Assembly: GCA_023384415.1 (NCBI GenBank)
Contig: JAHDWJ010000019.1
Coordinates: forward strand, 80,456-144,455
DNA: 64,000 nt
Origin: Anaerolineae bacterium
GTDB lineage: Bacteria > Chloroflexota > Anaerolineae > Promineifilales > Promineifilaceae
Direction of reading: 5' to 3'
The first letter of the stretch is position 1; each line of letters opens with the position of its first letter. The notes under the pieces were generated by a model, which ran no database searches, was not told the DNA's origin, and saw only the letters and a program-made list of their open reading frames with translations. Positions 1 through 8,447 of the stretch are shown piece after piece. Both the position numbers and the translations under genes were made by a program.

Positions 1-1269
1 CCAATCCGTTTGGAACACCATCGCCCCAGGTGGAGCTTCCTCATGCAGCCAGAGCGCGGCCGCAGCATAGAGATCGGGCGGGCGGGTACTGCCTAGAGAC
101 AGGCGGGCCTCACGCACCGTCTGGTAAACCGGCCAGAGGAGTAAAGCCAACAGAATAACAGGCAAATACGGGGCCAGGCGCGGCCGCTGCACCTTCCAGG
201 CGGTTAAAATAGGGGCAGCGGCAAAGGCCAGGAAAATAAGGGCAAAGGCCGGAAAATATTCTACAAACCGGCGTGACTTAAACAGCAAAAAGGCAAAGAA
301 AACAGCCAGGCCAAAAGCGATGAATATGGCCTTATCCGGTCGTTTTTCCTGCCAGCCCCAGGCTAAGGCCCCTAAGACAAAGGCCAGCAGAGCGTAGCCG
401 GAATTTTGTACCAGCGTCCACGTTTCATACGGATACCACTCATTGCCTACGGGTGTTTCCAGACCACCAATTTTCGGCCCCAAATGGCTGAGGATGAAGC
501 TGATGTTTTGGGGGAAGTAAGGGTTGATGATGAGACCCAGGCTGATGCCGATAAGCGGATAGACAACCGCTTGCCAGACAAGCCGACGCTCCAGAAGCAG
601 GGTCGCGGCCGCGTACAAACCTGCCACCACCAGTAAAAGGGGAAAGGCATTATAAGCCCACACATAAACAAACCCCAGAGGAATAAGCCAGCCGTACCGC
701 CCTTGCAGCAGCCAATGGAGCGCCAATACCAGAAGCAGCAGGGAAAGAGATTGCGCCCGCACCATGTTCATGCGGAACAAAAAAGCGGATGAAAGGGCGA
801 ACAAAGCTAAAGCGAACGCGGCCGCGGCTGGCACCTTCTGCCCCTGGAGCAGCCACCACACCGCTACAAACGCCAACGCCGGCAGCAGCACCGTCGCTAC
901 CTTCGCCCCCCGAACAAGGGCCGCTCCCCCATCAACCACCGGATCTGTGGTGGCAAACAGAGCCAGATAGAGATGATAAAGTAAATGGTGATTGGTATAC
1001 GCTTCCTCATTGAGAATCGTCAAAGGCAGCCAGGGGAAATCCGGCTTGATCCCTTCCTGCCGGATAAGCCAACCCATTTTGATATGGTAATAGCCATCGG
1101 TATCAGGAATGGTCAGCGCGCCAGTCTGGATATACACCATCAGTCCCACAAACAGCCAAAACAGCCCCACCCCTTTCAGCCACAACCACCGACGCGGAAC
1201 CAGAGCGGTAGCATTCACCACCTTAACCCCCTCATCGTCATCTTCCGGCCTTAACTCAAAATCAATCAT
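1..1269 (-). CDS. multi-spanning GT-C-like membrane protein, C-terminus outside window
   Basis: The minus strand is open from ATG at 1269 to the window edge, giving the first 423 residues. There is a cytoplasmic N-terminus of about 30 residues, a first membrane helix at about 32-48, and many further hydrophobic helices. Just after helix 1 lies PDTDGYYHIK (residues 54-63). An acidic residue pair followed by aromatic Y/Y-H-x-K in the first outer loop is typical of GT-C glycosyltransferases of the STT3/PMT type, which use polyprenyl-linked sugars. I infer a membrane glycosyltransferase; the exact family is not certain. Three GCGGCCGC octamers lie in frame. The gene is cut by the window start, not by a mutation. 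Confidence 0.6.
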   Translation of the reverse strand, partial: MIDFELRPEDDDEGVKVVNATALVPRRWLWLKGVGLFWLFVGLMVYIQTGALTIPDTDGYYHIKMGWLIRQEGIKPDFPWLPLTILNEEAYTNHHLLYHLYLALFATTDPVVDGGAALVRGAKVATVLLPALAFVAVWWLLQGQKVPAAAAFALALFALSSAFLFRMNMVRAQSLSLLLLVLALHWLLQGRYGWLIPLGFVYVWAYNAFPLLLVVAGLYAAATLLLERRLVWQAVVYPLIGISLGLIINPYFPQNISFILSHLGPKIGGLETPVGNEWYPYETWTLVQNSGYALLAFVLGALAWGWQEKRPDKAIFIAFGLAVFFAFLLFKSRRFVEYFPAFALIFLAFAAAPILTAWKVQRPRLAPYLPVILLALLLWPVYQTVREARLSLGSTRPPDLYAAAALWLHEEAPPGAMVFQTDW

Positions 1270-1275
1270 AAAACC

Positions 1276-1305
1276 TACCCACTGCTCACTACCCACTGCC
1301 CACTA
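1276..1305. repeat. low-complexity intergenic tract (CACTGCYCACTACC type)
   Basis: The short space between the two minus-strand genes consists of imperfect copies of CCCACTGCTCACTA. The same kind of tract recurs at 17.2-17.3 kb, 43.1-43.2 kb and 46.2 kb, so it belongs to a dispersed low-complexity family. Confidence 0.5.
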
Positions 1306-1857
1306 CTAACTGCCTCGCCTCTCTCGCAGCACCTCATACAACGCCTGTGCCTGGGAGAAGTGGAACGTATGCGGCCGCGACCAAAACTCCGCCAACTGTC
1401 GGTTTCCCGTCTGCTCCTCATACATCACCGCCTGGATAAACATCTCCAGCTTATCCGCATCATCCACCAGACGGGCCTCTGGCGTCACCTGTTCATGCAA
1501 CTCTTCCCATAAAGCCATAAACGGCCCCGCCAATGGCAGTTCCCCCAAAATATGGTGCATGGCCCCCCGCTCGGCTTCCGTTTTAATGCCAGGAGGTAAA
1601 TAACGCCAGGCCGGGGTAGGAATATCGGTCGTCACACTCTCCGGCAAATCATGGAGAGCCGCCATCGCCAGCACCTTATACCGATCTAGCGGCGTTTCCA
1701 CCCATTCAGCCAGAGCAAGGGCCACAAAAATCACCCCAAATGAGTGAGCCGCCACATTTTCTGCTGCCGGGACACCCCGCTGCCCCCAACCAGTGCGGGC
1801 CGTCCGCTTTAACTGGTTCCCATGTAACAAAAAAGTCAGGTATTCGTGGTTATTCAT
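1306..1857 (-). CDS. HD-domain hydrolase, YfbR/HDDC2-like
   Basis: 183 residues. The HD metal-binding pattern is visible: a first His in ENVAAHSFG (His38), the His-Asp pair in AALHDLPES (residues 69-70), and a late Asp in the VDDADK stretch (about 132-136). This layout fits the small HD hydrolases related to E. coli YfbR, a 5'-deoxynucleotidase acting on deoxynucleoside monophosphates. Substrate cannot be read from the sequence, so 5'-nucleotidase activity is family inference. The start at 1857 begins MNNHEYLTF, as the family usually does. It is transcribed in the same direction as the upstream-lying membrane protein gene, 36 bp apart, so co-transcription is possible. Confidence 0.75.
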   Translation of the reverse strand: MNNHEYLTFLLHGNQLKRTARTGWGQRGVPAAENVAAHSFGVIFVALALAEWVETPLDRYKVLAMAALHDLPESVTTDIPTPAWRYLPPGIKTEAERGAMHHILGELPLAGPFMALWEELHEQVTPEARLVDDADKLEMFIQAVMYEEQTGNRQLAEFWSRPHTFHFSQAQALYEVLRERRGS

Positions 1858-1967
1858 CTTATGTAAGCCTGTAGAAATAGGTCGGATTTACTCATGTCGC
1901 CTATGGCGCGTTCCCTAAACTTCTCAACATATGGGTTGTGCAAGTCTTGAGGTTTTAAGGAGTAAAC

Positions 1968-1991
1968 GGCCTACTGGGTCAGGCGTAGGCC
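1968..1991. other. hairpin in the aapJ upstream region
   Basis: GGCCTAC (1968-1974) and GTAGGCC (1985-1991) form a perfect 7-bp stem with a 10-nt loop. It lies just upstream of the predicted promoter of the amino-acid importer and may be an operator or the 3' end of an unseen transcript. Confidence 0.35.
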
Positions 1992-2007
1992 ATATGTGCA
2001 ACTAAAT

Positions 2008-2035
2008 TTGATCATTTCACCCTCAACGATATACT
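2008..2035 (+). promoter_or_regulatory. predicted sigma-70 promoter of the aap operon
   Basis: TTGATC (2008-2013) and TATACT (2030-2035) are separated by 16 bp. This would start a transcript near 2042 with a leader of about 185 nt before the aapJ start codon. Confidence 0.45.
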
Positions 2036-2057
2036 AGGACATTAGTACCTCATTGTT

Positions 2058-2123
2058 AGTGACTGCGGCTAAGGTCACTCATCAAACCCAAAATACTACC
2101 ATCCTCACAGAAAAATTTCTGTG
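2058..2123. promoter_or_regulatory. two inverted repeats in the aapJ leader
   Basis: AGTGAC (2058-2063) and GTCACT (2074-2079) form one dyad. CACAGAAA (2106-2113) and TTTCTGTG (2116-2123) form a second, with only 2 nt between the arms. The compact second dyad resembles a repressor operator more than an RNA hairpin. An AAGGAGGTGAT sequence follows at 2140-2150, a strong ribosome-binding-like site that is not correctly spaced for the chosen aapJ start. Confidence 0.4.
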
Positions 2124-2228
2124 TTGGTTATACGAATTAAAGGAGGTGATAGCCCTATTTGAGTGCGCAACCCTTTTACTTTACCCTATCTTTGTCAAAG
2201 TCCACATTTTAGTTATGGAGGAGAACCG

Positions 2229-3365
2229 ATGAACATGAGAAGAATTTTGCTTATCCTGAGCCTTTTAGCCATGATTTTTGTCCTTGCGGCCTGTAGTGAA
2301 CAAGGGGGACAAACCGAAGTAACCCGTATTGTCACGGTTGAAGTCCCAGTTGCGGGAGAAACGACGACCGAAGTACAAACCCAACAAGTCGCTGTCACCT
2401 TTGCCGGTGGGGGCAATACCCTTAGAACTGTCCAGGAGCGGGGGGTGTTAAAATGTGGTGGCAATGCCAATGTACCAGGGTTTGGTTATCTTGACCCGGC
2501 CACCGGTGGCTTTAGTGGTTTTGATATTGATTTTTGCAAGGCGATTGCGGCCGCGGTCCTCGGCAACTCTGAAGCCATTGAAGTCGTTCCTACCACCGGT
2601 GACTCCCGCTTCCCCACCCTGCAATCCGGTGAAGTAGATGTCCTGATCCGCAACACCACCTGGACCCTCAGCCGGGACACCTCTCTTGGCTTTGACTTTG
2701 CTCCAGTCACTTTCTTTGACGGACAAGGGATGATGGTACGTCGCGCCGACAACATCAGCTCATTCGCCCAATTAGCCGGTTCTACCATCTGCGTTCAGTC
2801 CGGCACCACCACGGAAAAGAACCTGGCTGATTACTTCGCCCTGTTGGGGATCAACTACACCCCCCTCGTCTTCCCAGATGCTGTTAGCACCCGTGAAGCC
2901 TACGACTCTGGAGCCTGCGATGGGTTCACCACCGACAAATCTGGTTTGGTTTCCCAACAAATTCTCCTGGCTGATCCTACTGCCCATGTTATTCTAGTTG
3001 AAGATATGTCCCGCGAACCTCTGGGTCCTCTGACTCGTCATGGGGATAACGAATGGAATGACATCGTAAGCTGGGTTGTTTACTGCACCTTCAACGCTGA
3101 ATTCCTGGGCGTTAATCAGGCCAATGTAGATAGCCAACTTGGTAGTGATAATCCTCCTATTGCCGGTCTTTTAGGTGAATCCGGTGATTATGGCCAGGCA
3201 TTGGGGTTGAACAACGATTTTTGTTACCAGGTTGTTAAACAAGTAGGTAATTACGCGGACATTTACAACCGCAACCTCGGCCCAGATACGCCGTTTGATC
3301 TGCCGCGCGGCCCCAACTCCCTGTATACTGATGGTGGGTTGTTGTACCCCATTCCCTTCCGCTAA
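2229..3365 (+). CDS. aapJ: amino-acid ABC importer, substrate-binding lipoprotein (AapJ/BztA type)
   Basis: 378 residues from ATG 2229, chosen because it gives a lipoprotein signal peptide ending LAAC (Cys22) and is preceded by GGAGGAG. An in-frame GTG at 2163 would place extra residues before the signal peptide and is rejected. After a linker the mature protein follows the type 2 periplasmic-binding fold of AapJ/BztA proteins, which bind several L-amino acids; TLRTVQERGVLKCG and SGFDIDFCKAIAAAVLG are characteristic. As a lipoprotein it should stay tethered outside the membrane and deliver substrate to the two permeases that follow. A 171-bp gap with a long hairpin separates it from aapQ, which often sets binding protein above permease in expression. 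Confidence 0.9.
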   Translation: MNMRRILLILSLLAMIFVLAACSEQGGQTEVTRIVTVEVPVAGETTTEVQTQQVAVTFAGGGNTLRTVQERGVLKCGGNANVPGFGYLDPATGGFSGFDIDFCKAIAAAVLGNSEAIEVVPTTGDSRFPTLQSGEVDVLIRNTTWTLSRDTSLGFDFAPVTFFDGQGMMVRRADNISSFAQLAGSTICVQSGTTTEKNLADYFALLGINYTPLVFPDAVSTREAYDSGACDGFTTDKSGLVSQQILLADPTAHVILVEDMSREPLGPLTRHGDNEWNDIVSWVVYCTFNAEFLGVNQANVDSQLGSDNPPIAGLLGESGDYGQALGLNNDFCYQVVKQVGNYADIYNRNLGPDTPFDLPRGPNSLYTDGGLLYPIPFR

Positions 3366-3421
3366 CAAACAGTAGATGTGATAACTCGGCAAGAGTTGTC
3401 ACATCTCATCATGTCTAAGGT

Positions 3422-3467
3422 CTGGCATGGAGAGATTCGATTTTTAAGTTGAATCACTCCATGCCAG
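3422..3467. terminator. hairpin between aapJ and aapQ
   Basis: CTGGCATGGAG (3422-3432) pairs with CTCCATGCCAG (3457-3467), and GATTC (3434-3438) with GAATC (3451-3455), with one A/A mismatch between. No U-tract follows, so it is more likely a partial terminator or an mRNA 3' stabiliser for aapJ than a full stop. Confidence 0.6.
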
Positions 3468-3536
3468 CCACCTTATCAGCTTAAAACGAACAGGTAACAT
3501 CTGTTTTATTCCCCTGGTTTTCCATGAGGAGGGGTC

Positions 3537-5165
3537 ATGGTTGAACGGAAGGAAACCCAACTCAAACCGGTTGAATTGATCCCCCTATGGCGGGATGGGC
3601 GGGTGATTGGTGTTTTGGCCCAGATTATATTTGTTATTTTGTTTTTTCTGGCGGCACGCTGGTTACTTAATAATGTCGCCACCAACATTTTCTCTCTAGG
3701 GGCCTCCCAATTTATTTGTCGTGATGGCAGCTCCAATGTCCGTTGTGCTTTTGATTTTATGAGCACAGACGCTGGTTTTCCTATTTCTGAATCGGTCGTC
3801 CCTTATGTAGAGCAAGATTCTTTTTGGCGGGCGGTTGGGGTAGCAGCCCTGAATACGATTAAAGTTTCTTTTTATGGCATCATTTTGACAACCATTCTAG
3901 GGACGTTTACCGGTATTGCCCGGCTGTCAAACAACTGGCTGGTGAACAGTCTGGCGAAATGGTACATTGATTTAATGCGGAATACACCGCTGCTGTTACA
4001 ACTTTTTTTCATTTATTTTGTGGTTATTTTGGCCTTACCCCAGGTTAATTCAGCCATTCAACTGTTTAACTTGCCTATTTTTGTCAGCCAACGGGGAATC
4101 AATTTCCCTGATCTGGTCTTTATGTCTTCGTTTCCGGTCTGGCTGGCTTTTGTGGTACTGGCAATTATTCAGGCCCAGGTGTTGTGGTTTTTGCTAGGAC
4201 GGTATGAGGAACAAACGGGGTATGCCAGCAACCGCGGCCGCTGGGTCATCCTCTCTTTTCTGCTCATTGTGGGTATAGGTTGGTACGTCGCCGGGGCCAA
4301 CAGCCAAAACGAAGCCATCCTCATTTCCCAGCGAGCCAATGTGCGGGCGTATCGAGATTTGCCTGCTCTGATAGAGCGGCGGTTGGCAGTTAACACCATG
4401 TCTGATATTCCTGACCGGCTGCGCGTAGGGCTGTTGTCTCAAGAAGCGGTGAACACAGCCGCACTCAAAATTTGTGCCATTCAGGATTCCCCCTCTGAGG
4501 TTAACTTCACCGCCCAACTACGCCAAAGCGGTATCCCTTACCAGGTGGTGCGTCGTACCGCCCGGCCTGAACAAGCTCTTGATGTTTATGCCCAGGGGGA
4601 ATGCGAAGTTTTTGTTGCCAGCCGCACCATTCTGGCGGCTGAAAGAGATTTATTAGAAGATTCAGCGACTCACCGAATCGTTGGTATTCGCGAAACTCCA
4701 CTGCGCTTCTCTTTGCCTCGTTTAGAAGGGTTTAATTTTGTGGGCGGTACTAAATTAACTGCCGAATTTACCGCCTTGCTTATCGGGCTGGTCCTGTTTA
4801 CAGCCGCTTTCGTGGCGGAAATTGTCCGGGCCGGGATTATGGCTGTGCCCAAAGGGCAGTCAGAGGCCGCACGGGCTTTGGGTCTTTCGGAAGGGCAGCG
4901 TCTGCGCCTGGTAGTCATGCCTCAGGCTCTCCGGGTCATTATCCCCCCCATGATCAGCCAGTACCTGAATCTGACCAAAAACTCCAGCCTGGGGTTAGCT
5001 GTGGCTTTCCCTGATTTGTACCGCATCATACAGACAGCCATTAATCAATCTGGCCGGGCGGTACAGCTTATTGTCATTATGGCGGCTATTTACCTGTTGT
5101 TTAGTCTGGTCATTTCAGTCATTCTTAACTGGTATAACCGGCAGATTGCCCTGGTGGAAAGATAG
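3537..5165 (+). CDS. aapQ: amino-acid ABC importer permease with inserted binding-protein-like domain (AapQ/BztB type)
   Basis: 542 residues; typical AapQ proteins are near 400. GAGGAGG lies just before ATG 3537. The N-terminal membrane helix, the helices at about 100-215 and the C-terminal core with the EAA loop (AEIVRAGIMAVPKGQSEAA, about 427-445) are as expected for a His/Glu-type permease. The extra length is mainly residues 250-395 in an extracytoplasmic loop. Residues about 312-389 align almost without gaps to lobe 2 of AapJ: VYAQGECEVFVASR against AYDSGACDGFTTDK, then ERDLL against SQQILL, and closing RETPL against SREPL. I infer that a degenerate copy of the binding-protein lobe was inserted into the permease. 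Confidence 0.88.
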   Translation: MVERKETQLKPVELIPLWRDGRVIGVLAQIIFVILFFLAARWLLNNVATNIFSLGASQFICRDGSSNVRCAFDFMSTDAGFPISESVVPYVEQDSFWRAVGVAALNTIKVSFYGIILTTILGTFTGIARLSNNWLVNSLAKWYIDLMRNTPLLLQLFFIYFVVILALPQVNSAIQLFNLPIFVSQRGINFPDLVFMSSFPVWLAFVVLAIIQAQVLWFLLGRYEEQTGYASNRGRWVILSFLLIVGIGWYVAGANSQNEAILISQRANVRAYRDLPALIERRLAVNTMSDIPDRLRVGLLSQEAVNTAALKICAIQDSPSEVNFTAQLRQSGIPYQVVRRTARPEQALDVYAQGECEVFVASRTILAAERDLLEDSATHRIVGIRETPLRFSLPRLEGFNFVGGTKLTAEFTALLIGLVLFTAAFVAEIVRAGIMAVPKGQSEAARALGLSEGQRLRLVVMPQALRVIIPPMISQYLNLTKNSSLGLAVAFPDLYRIIQTAINQSGRAVQLIVIMAAIYLLFSLVISVILNWYNRQIALVER

Positions 5166-5214
5166 TAGGCAGTAAGCAATGAACAGTTCCCCTGAGTTGT
5201 TACGAGTCTAGCCG

Positions 5215-7479
5215 ATGAATGAGAGAACATCCCCCCTTACGCTGCTTCGTTCGGTAGATTGGAACCGGTTTTGGGCCGAGCATATTACCAGTTCATGGCT
5301 GATGGTGGTATGGCTGGTGGCTCTCACAGCGATTACGGTTAATTTTATCGTCAACCGGCTCGCGGCCGCGCCCATTACCACCATTATCGTCCTTATCATC
5401 TGGATCGTCTCCGTCGCAGCCACGGTTTTCAGTGAAGTACGACACAAACATACCCCCCTCACCTGGTGGTTACGCAACAATTTATACAACTCCATCACCA
5501 ACATCCTGATTACAGTGCTTTTAGTCCTGGCTATTCTGGGGGCTATCTTTGGTCTGTACCGGTACGCCTGGGAGACAGCCAGCTTTTCCCGCATCCCCAT
5601 CACCGAACGCCGCGCTGACAGCCCGGAGCGGGTCGGGGATAATTTTTGTTTTCAGGTAGGGGGTATTGACGCAGCTGTCAGCCGGACGGAAATCATTAAC
5701 GCCCAGCAGCGTTGTTTTCCTATCGCCACCCAATCAACCGATGTGGATGTGGCATTGATCGGCCAGGAGCCAGTGCGGGTCTGTTTTGACAGCTTACCCA
5801 ACGATCCACGTAATGGAGAAACTTGCCTGGAAAGCAGTGCGACCAACCCGCAATTTTTTGTGGTGCGGGATCAGTTTAGTGGGGCTAACTGGGGCGGGGT
5901 CGCCGCCAATATGACCACCATGATGGTATTCCGCTACAGCCGGGATGAATTGTGGCGAGTATATGCCTCTGCTTATCTGGTTATTTTATTGCTGATTCCC
6001 AGCCAATTTGTGTATCGGGACAGCTTCCCCAATAAGCAAATGCGCCGGGTGTTGACGCTGCTTTGGTTCCTTTCCCCTATTATCATTTTTATTTTGCTGC
6101 GAGGAGTGCGGCCGCCGCCGTTTGCCACTGATTCGTTCAATTCGGTCATCCAGGGCATTTTCCGTAGCCTGTTTGTCTGGGAGCCAGCCCGGTTGGGGAA
6201 TAATCTGGTAAATACGCTGCTGGTGGTGGGTGCGGCCGCGTTCATTATCTGGATTAACCGGTTTGTTTACCAATGGTTAATAAGCAACCATACAACGTTG
6301 AGCCTGGGCTGGAAAATTTTGCGCTTGCTGCTCGATCTCCTCATGGCCGTCTTCGCCGGGTGGGCCATACTCCGGCTTTATGGCATGTTATCTCCCCTTT
6401 TCCGGGTCAACTTGCACATTTTGGGTCTGGCTATCTTCCTGGGTTGTGCTGGTGGCTGGTGGTTGTGGAACCGTCGCTTCCCAGTTGCCGAAGGGGAAGC
6501 CGGTTGGATTGTTGCTGGCCGGACAGTGCTGCGGGCAGGGACTTACCTTTCTGGCCTGATAGTGGCGTATACGGTTATTACTTTATTGGGCTATCTATTG
6601 GGTTCACTGAACCGTACCGTCAATGGTGTAACGCGGCCGCTGCTCAGCTACATAGACCCATCCGTGAACTGGGGTGGCTTCCTCCTTACCCTCATCATCT
6701 CCGTCTTCGCCATCGTCGTCTCCTTCCCCATTGGCCTGGTATTGGCCCTGGGCCGGCGCAGCCAGATACGAGGCATTCCCGCCTGGCTCACCTACACCGT
6801 GGCCCTGGCTATCATGGTATGGGGGCTAATCAACTCCACCCCGGATAATTTAGCGGCCGCCCGCAACAGTATCGAGCGCGTGATAGCTTATTGGCCGCTG
6901 GCAGTACCAGCTTTCGCCGTCCTTTTCCAGCGCAGCTTCAATGGCAATGTCGTAGCCGCTTTTAGTACCCTGTACATTGAATTCATACGCGGCATCCCCC
7001 TTATCGCTGTCCTCTTCCTGACCATTACCCTCTTTCCCATCCTGCTGCCACCGGGAATAGAAATCCTAAATACCTGGCGGGTACTGTGGGGGTTTGCTCT
7101 TTTCTCGGCTGCTTATCTGGCTGAAAATGTGCGCGGCGGATTACAAGCCATCCCGCGTGGACAATATGAGGCGGCCGATTCGCTGGGGTTGGGTACTTTC
7201 GATAAATATCGGCTCATCATTTTGCCCCAGGCCATCCGCATCGTCATACCCGCCCTGGTAGGCCAATTCATCGGTTTGTTCAAAGATACCACCCTGGTCG
7301 CCATTGTTGGGCTGCTAGATATTCTAGGGGTGGCTAACGCCATCAGCGCCCAACCCCAATGGCTGGGGGTGCGCCGTGAAGCGTATCTGTTCCTGGCTGT
7401 ACTATACTTTGCCGGGTCGGCCATCATGGTCGCCTACAGTCGCCGCCTGGAAAAAAGGATGGGGTTGGGAGAGAGGTAA
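5215..7479 (+). CDS. aapM: amino-acid ABC importer permease, oversized (AapM/BztC type)
   Basis: 754 residues, about twice the usual length of AapM. The conserved beginning (WWLRNNLYNS, about 84-93) is preceded by an extra 80 residues with two hydrophobic helices. A cysteine-containing extracytoplasmic segment (about 121-245) and several further helices precede the normal permease core. The C-terminal 170 residues hold the EAA loop (AENVRGGLQAIPRGQYEAAD, about 636-655) that contacts the ATPase. It should pair with AapQ as the membrane heterodimer. Seven-odd GCGGCCGC octamers fall within the gene. The start lacks a clear ribosome-binding site, but the downstream conserved segments make the frame certain. 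Confidence 0.85.
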   Translation: MNERTSPLTLLRSVDWNRFWAEHITSSWLMVVWLVALTAITVNFIVNRLAAAPITTIIVLIIWIVSVAATVFSEVRHKHTPLTWWLRNNLYNSITNILITVLLVLAILGAIFGLYRYAWETASFSRIPITERRADSPERVGDNFCFQVGGIDAAVSRTEIINAQQRCFPIATQSTDVDVALIGQEPVRVCFDSLPNDPRNGETCLESSATNPQFFVVRDQFSGANWGGVAANMTTMMVFRYSRDELWRVYASAYLVILLLIPSQFVYRDSFPNKQMRRVLTLLWFLSPIIIFILLRGVRPPPFATDSFNSVIQGIFRSLFVWEPARLGNNLVNTLLVVGAAAFIIWINRFVYQWLISNHTTLSLGWKILRLLLDLLMAVFAGWAILRLYGMLSPLFRVNLHILGLAIFLGCAGGWWLWNRRFPVAEGEAGWIVAGRTVLRAGTYLSGLIVAYTVITLLGYLLGSLNRTVNGVTRPLLSYIDPSVNWGGFLLTLIISVFAIVVSFPIGLVLALGRRSQIRGIPAWLTYTVALAIMVWGLINSTPDNLAAARNSIERVIAYWPLAVPAFAVLFQRSFNGNVVAAFSTLYIEFIRGIPLIAVLFLTITLFPILLPPGIEILNTWRVLWGFALFSAAYLAENVRGGLQAIPRGQYEAADSLGLGTFDKYRLIILPQAIRIVIPALVGQFIGLFKDTTLVAIVGLLDILGVANAISAQPQWLGVRREAYLFLAVLYFAGSAIMVAYSRRLEKRMGLGER

Positions 7480-7563
7480 GGAGTAAGGACTGAGGACTGA
7501 GAATTGAGTAGTAGCGACTCTACTCGCATACTTACACATTCGCAAACTTCTGGAGAAAAGAAG

Positions 7564-8316
7564 ATGACAGTAACAAGCGCACAAGACATTATTATTTGCC
7601 ACGATGTCCATAAATGGTATGGGGATTTTCATGCCCTCAAAGGGTTCTCGCTGACGGTAAAGAGTGGCGAAGTTATTGTGATCATCGGGCCATCTGGATC
7701 GGGCAAATCTACCTTTATCCGTACCCTCAATCGGCTGGAAGAGCATCAGCAAGGCGAGATTATTATAGATGGCATTCTCCTGAGCCATGATGTGCGGAAT
7801 ATTGCCGAAATCCGGCGTGAGGTGGGCATGGTGTTCCAGCAGTTTAACCTGTTTCCTCATCTCACCGTGTTGGAGAATGTAACTCTGGCCCCCATTCATG
7901 TACGCAAATGGTCCCGTGAACGGGCGGAAGAGATTGCCATGAAATGGTTGAACCGGGTGGGAATCCCAGAGCAGGCCAACAAATATCCGGGGCAGCTTTC
8001 GGGAGGGCAGCAGCAGCGGGTAGCCATTGCCCGCACCCTGGCTATGGAGCCGAAAATCTTGCTCTTTGATGAACCAACCTCTGCCCTGGACCCGGAGATG
8101 ATTAAGGAAGTGCTAGATGTCATGCGTGACCTGGCCAAAGCTGGCTATACGATTTTGGCCGTAACCCATGAGATGGGGTTTGCCCGTGAAGTCGCTGATC
8201 GGGTTATTTTTATGGCCTCGGGGGAGATTGTGGAGCAGAACACGCCACAGAATTTCTTTGCCAACCCCAATGAGGAGCGGACGCGGCAATTTTTATCCCA
8301 GATTTTGCATCATTAA
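7564..8316 (+). CDS. aapP: amino-acid ABC importer ATPase (AapP/BztD/GlnQ type)
   Basis: 250 residues from ATG 7564, preceded by GGAGAAAAG; an in-frame TTG at 7504 is rejected because it lacks such a site and lies in a low-complexity tract. Walker [11 protein letters not shown]-loop [10 protein letters not shown], signature LSGGQQQR, Walker [10 protein letters not shown] and switch His in VTHEMGFA are all intact. It powers the importer formed with AapQ and AapM. The polar-amino-acid subfamily is recognisable from the [12 protein letters not shown] start. It is the last gene of the operon and is followed by a long perfect hairpin. Confidence 0.93.
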   Translation: MTVTSAQDIIICHDVHKWYGDFHALKGFSLTVKSGEVIVIIGPSGSGKSTFIRTLNRLEEHQQGEIIIDGILLSHDVRNIAEIRREVGMVFQQFNLFPHLTVLENVTLAPIHVRKWSRERAEEIAMKWLNRVGIPEQANKYPGQLSGGQQQRVAIARTLAMEPKILLFDEPTSALDPEMIKEVLDVMRDLAKAGYTILAVTHEMGFAREVADRVIFMASGEIVEQNTPQNFFANPNEERTRQFLSQILHH

Positions 8317-8342
8317 GGGGTCGTTCGGAATTAACTTGATGG

Positions 8343-8376
8343 AGATTGGTTCAATCTCCAAAGATTGAACCAATCT
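8343..8376. terminator. 15-bp perfect hairpin after aapP
   Basis: AGATTGGTTCAATCT (8343-8357) pairs perfectly with 8362-8376 around a CCAA loop. No T-run follows on either strand. It sits between convergent genes, so it could end transcription in both directions; the same architecture (long perfect stem, short loop, no T-run) recurs at 15654 and 29723. Confidence 0.6.
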
Positions 8377-8447
8377 GAAATGGCGGCCTGACGGTGGAAT
8401 TTCCTAAAGGGCTGGTTGTAACAAATTCTTGGTTATGGGTGAACGGC

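Noticed and set aside
2163-2228. GTG start for aapJ giving 22 additional residues
   Set aside because: It would bury the lipoprotein signal peptide; ATG 2229 with GGAGGAG is better.
6273-6848. 191-codon frame inside aapM
   Set aside because: It is a shifted reading of the conserved permease gene; composition is Pro/His/Arg-rich without motifs.
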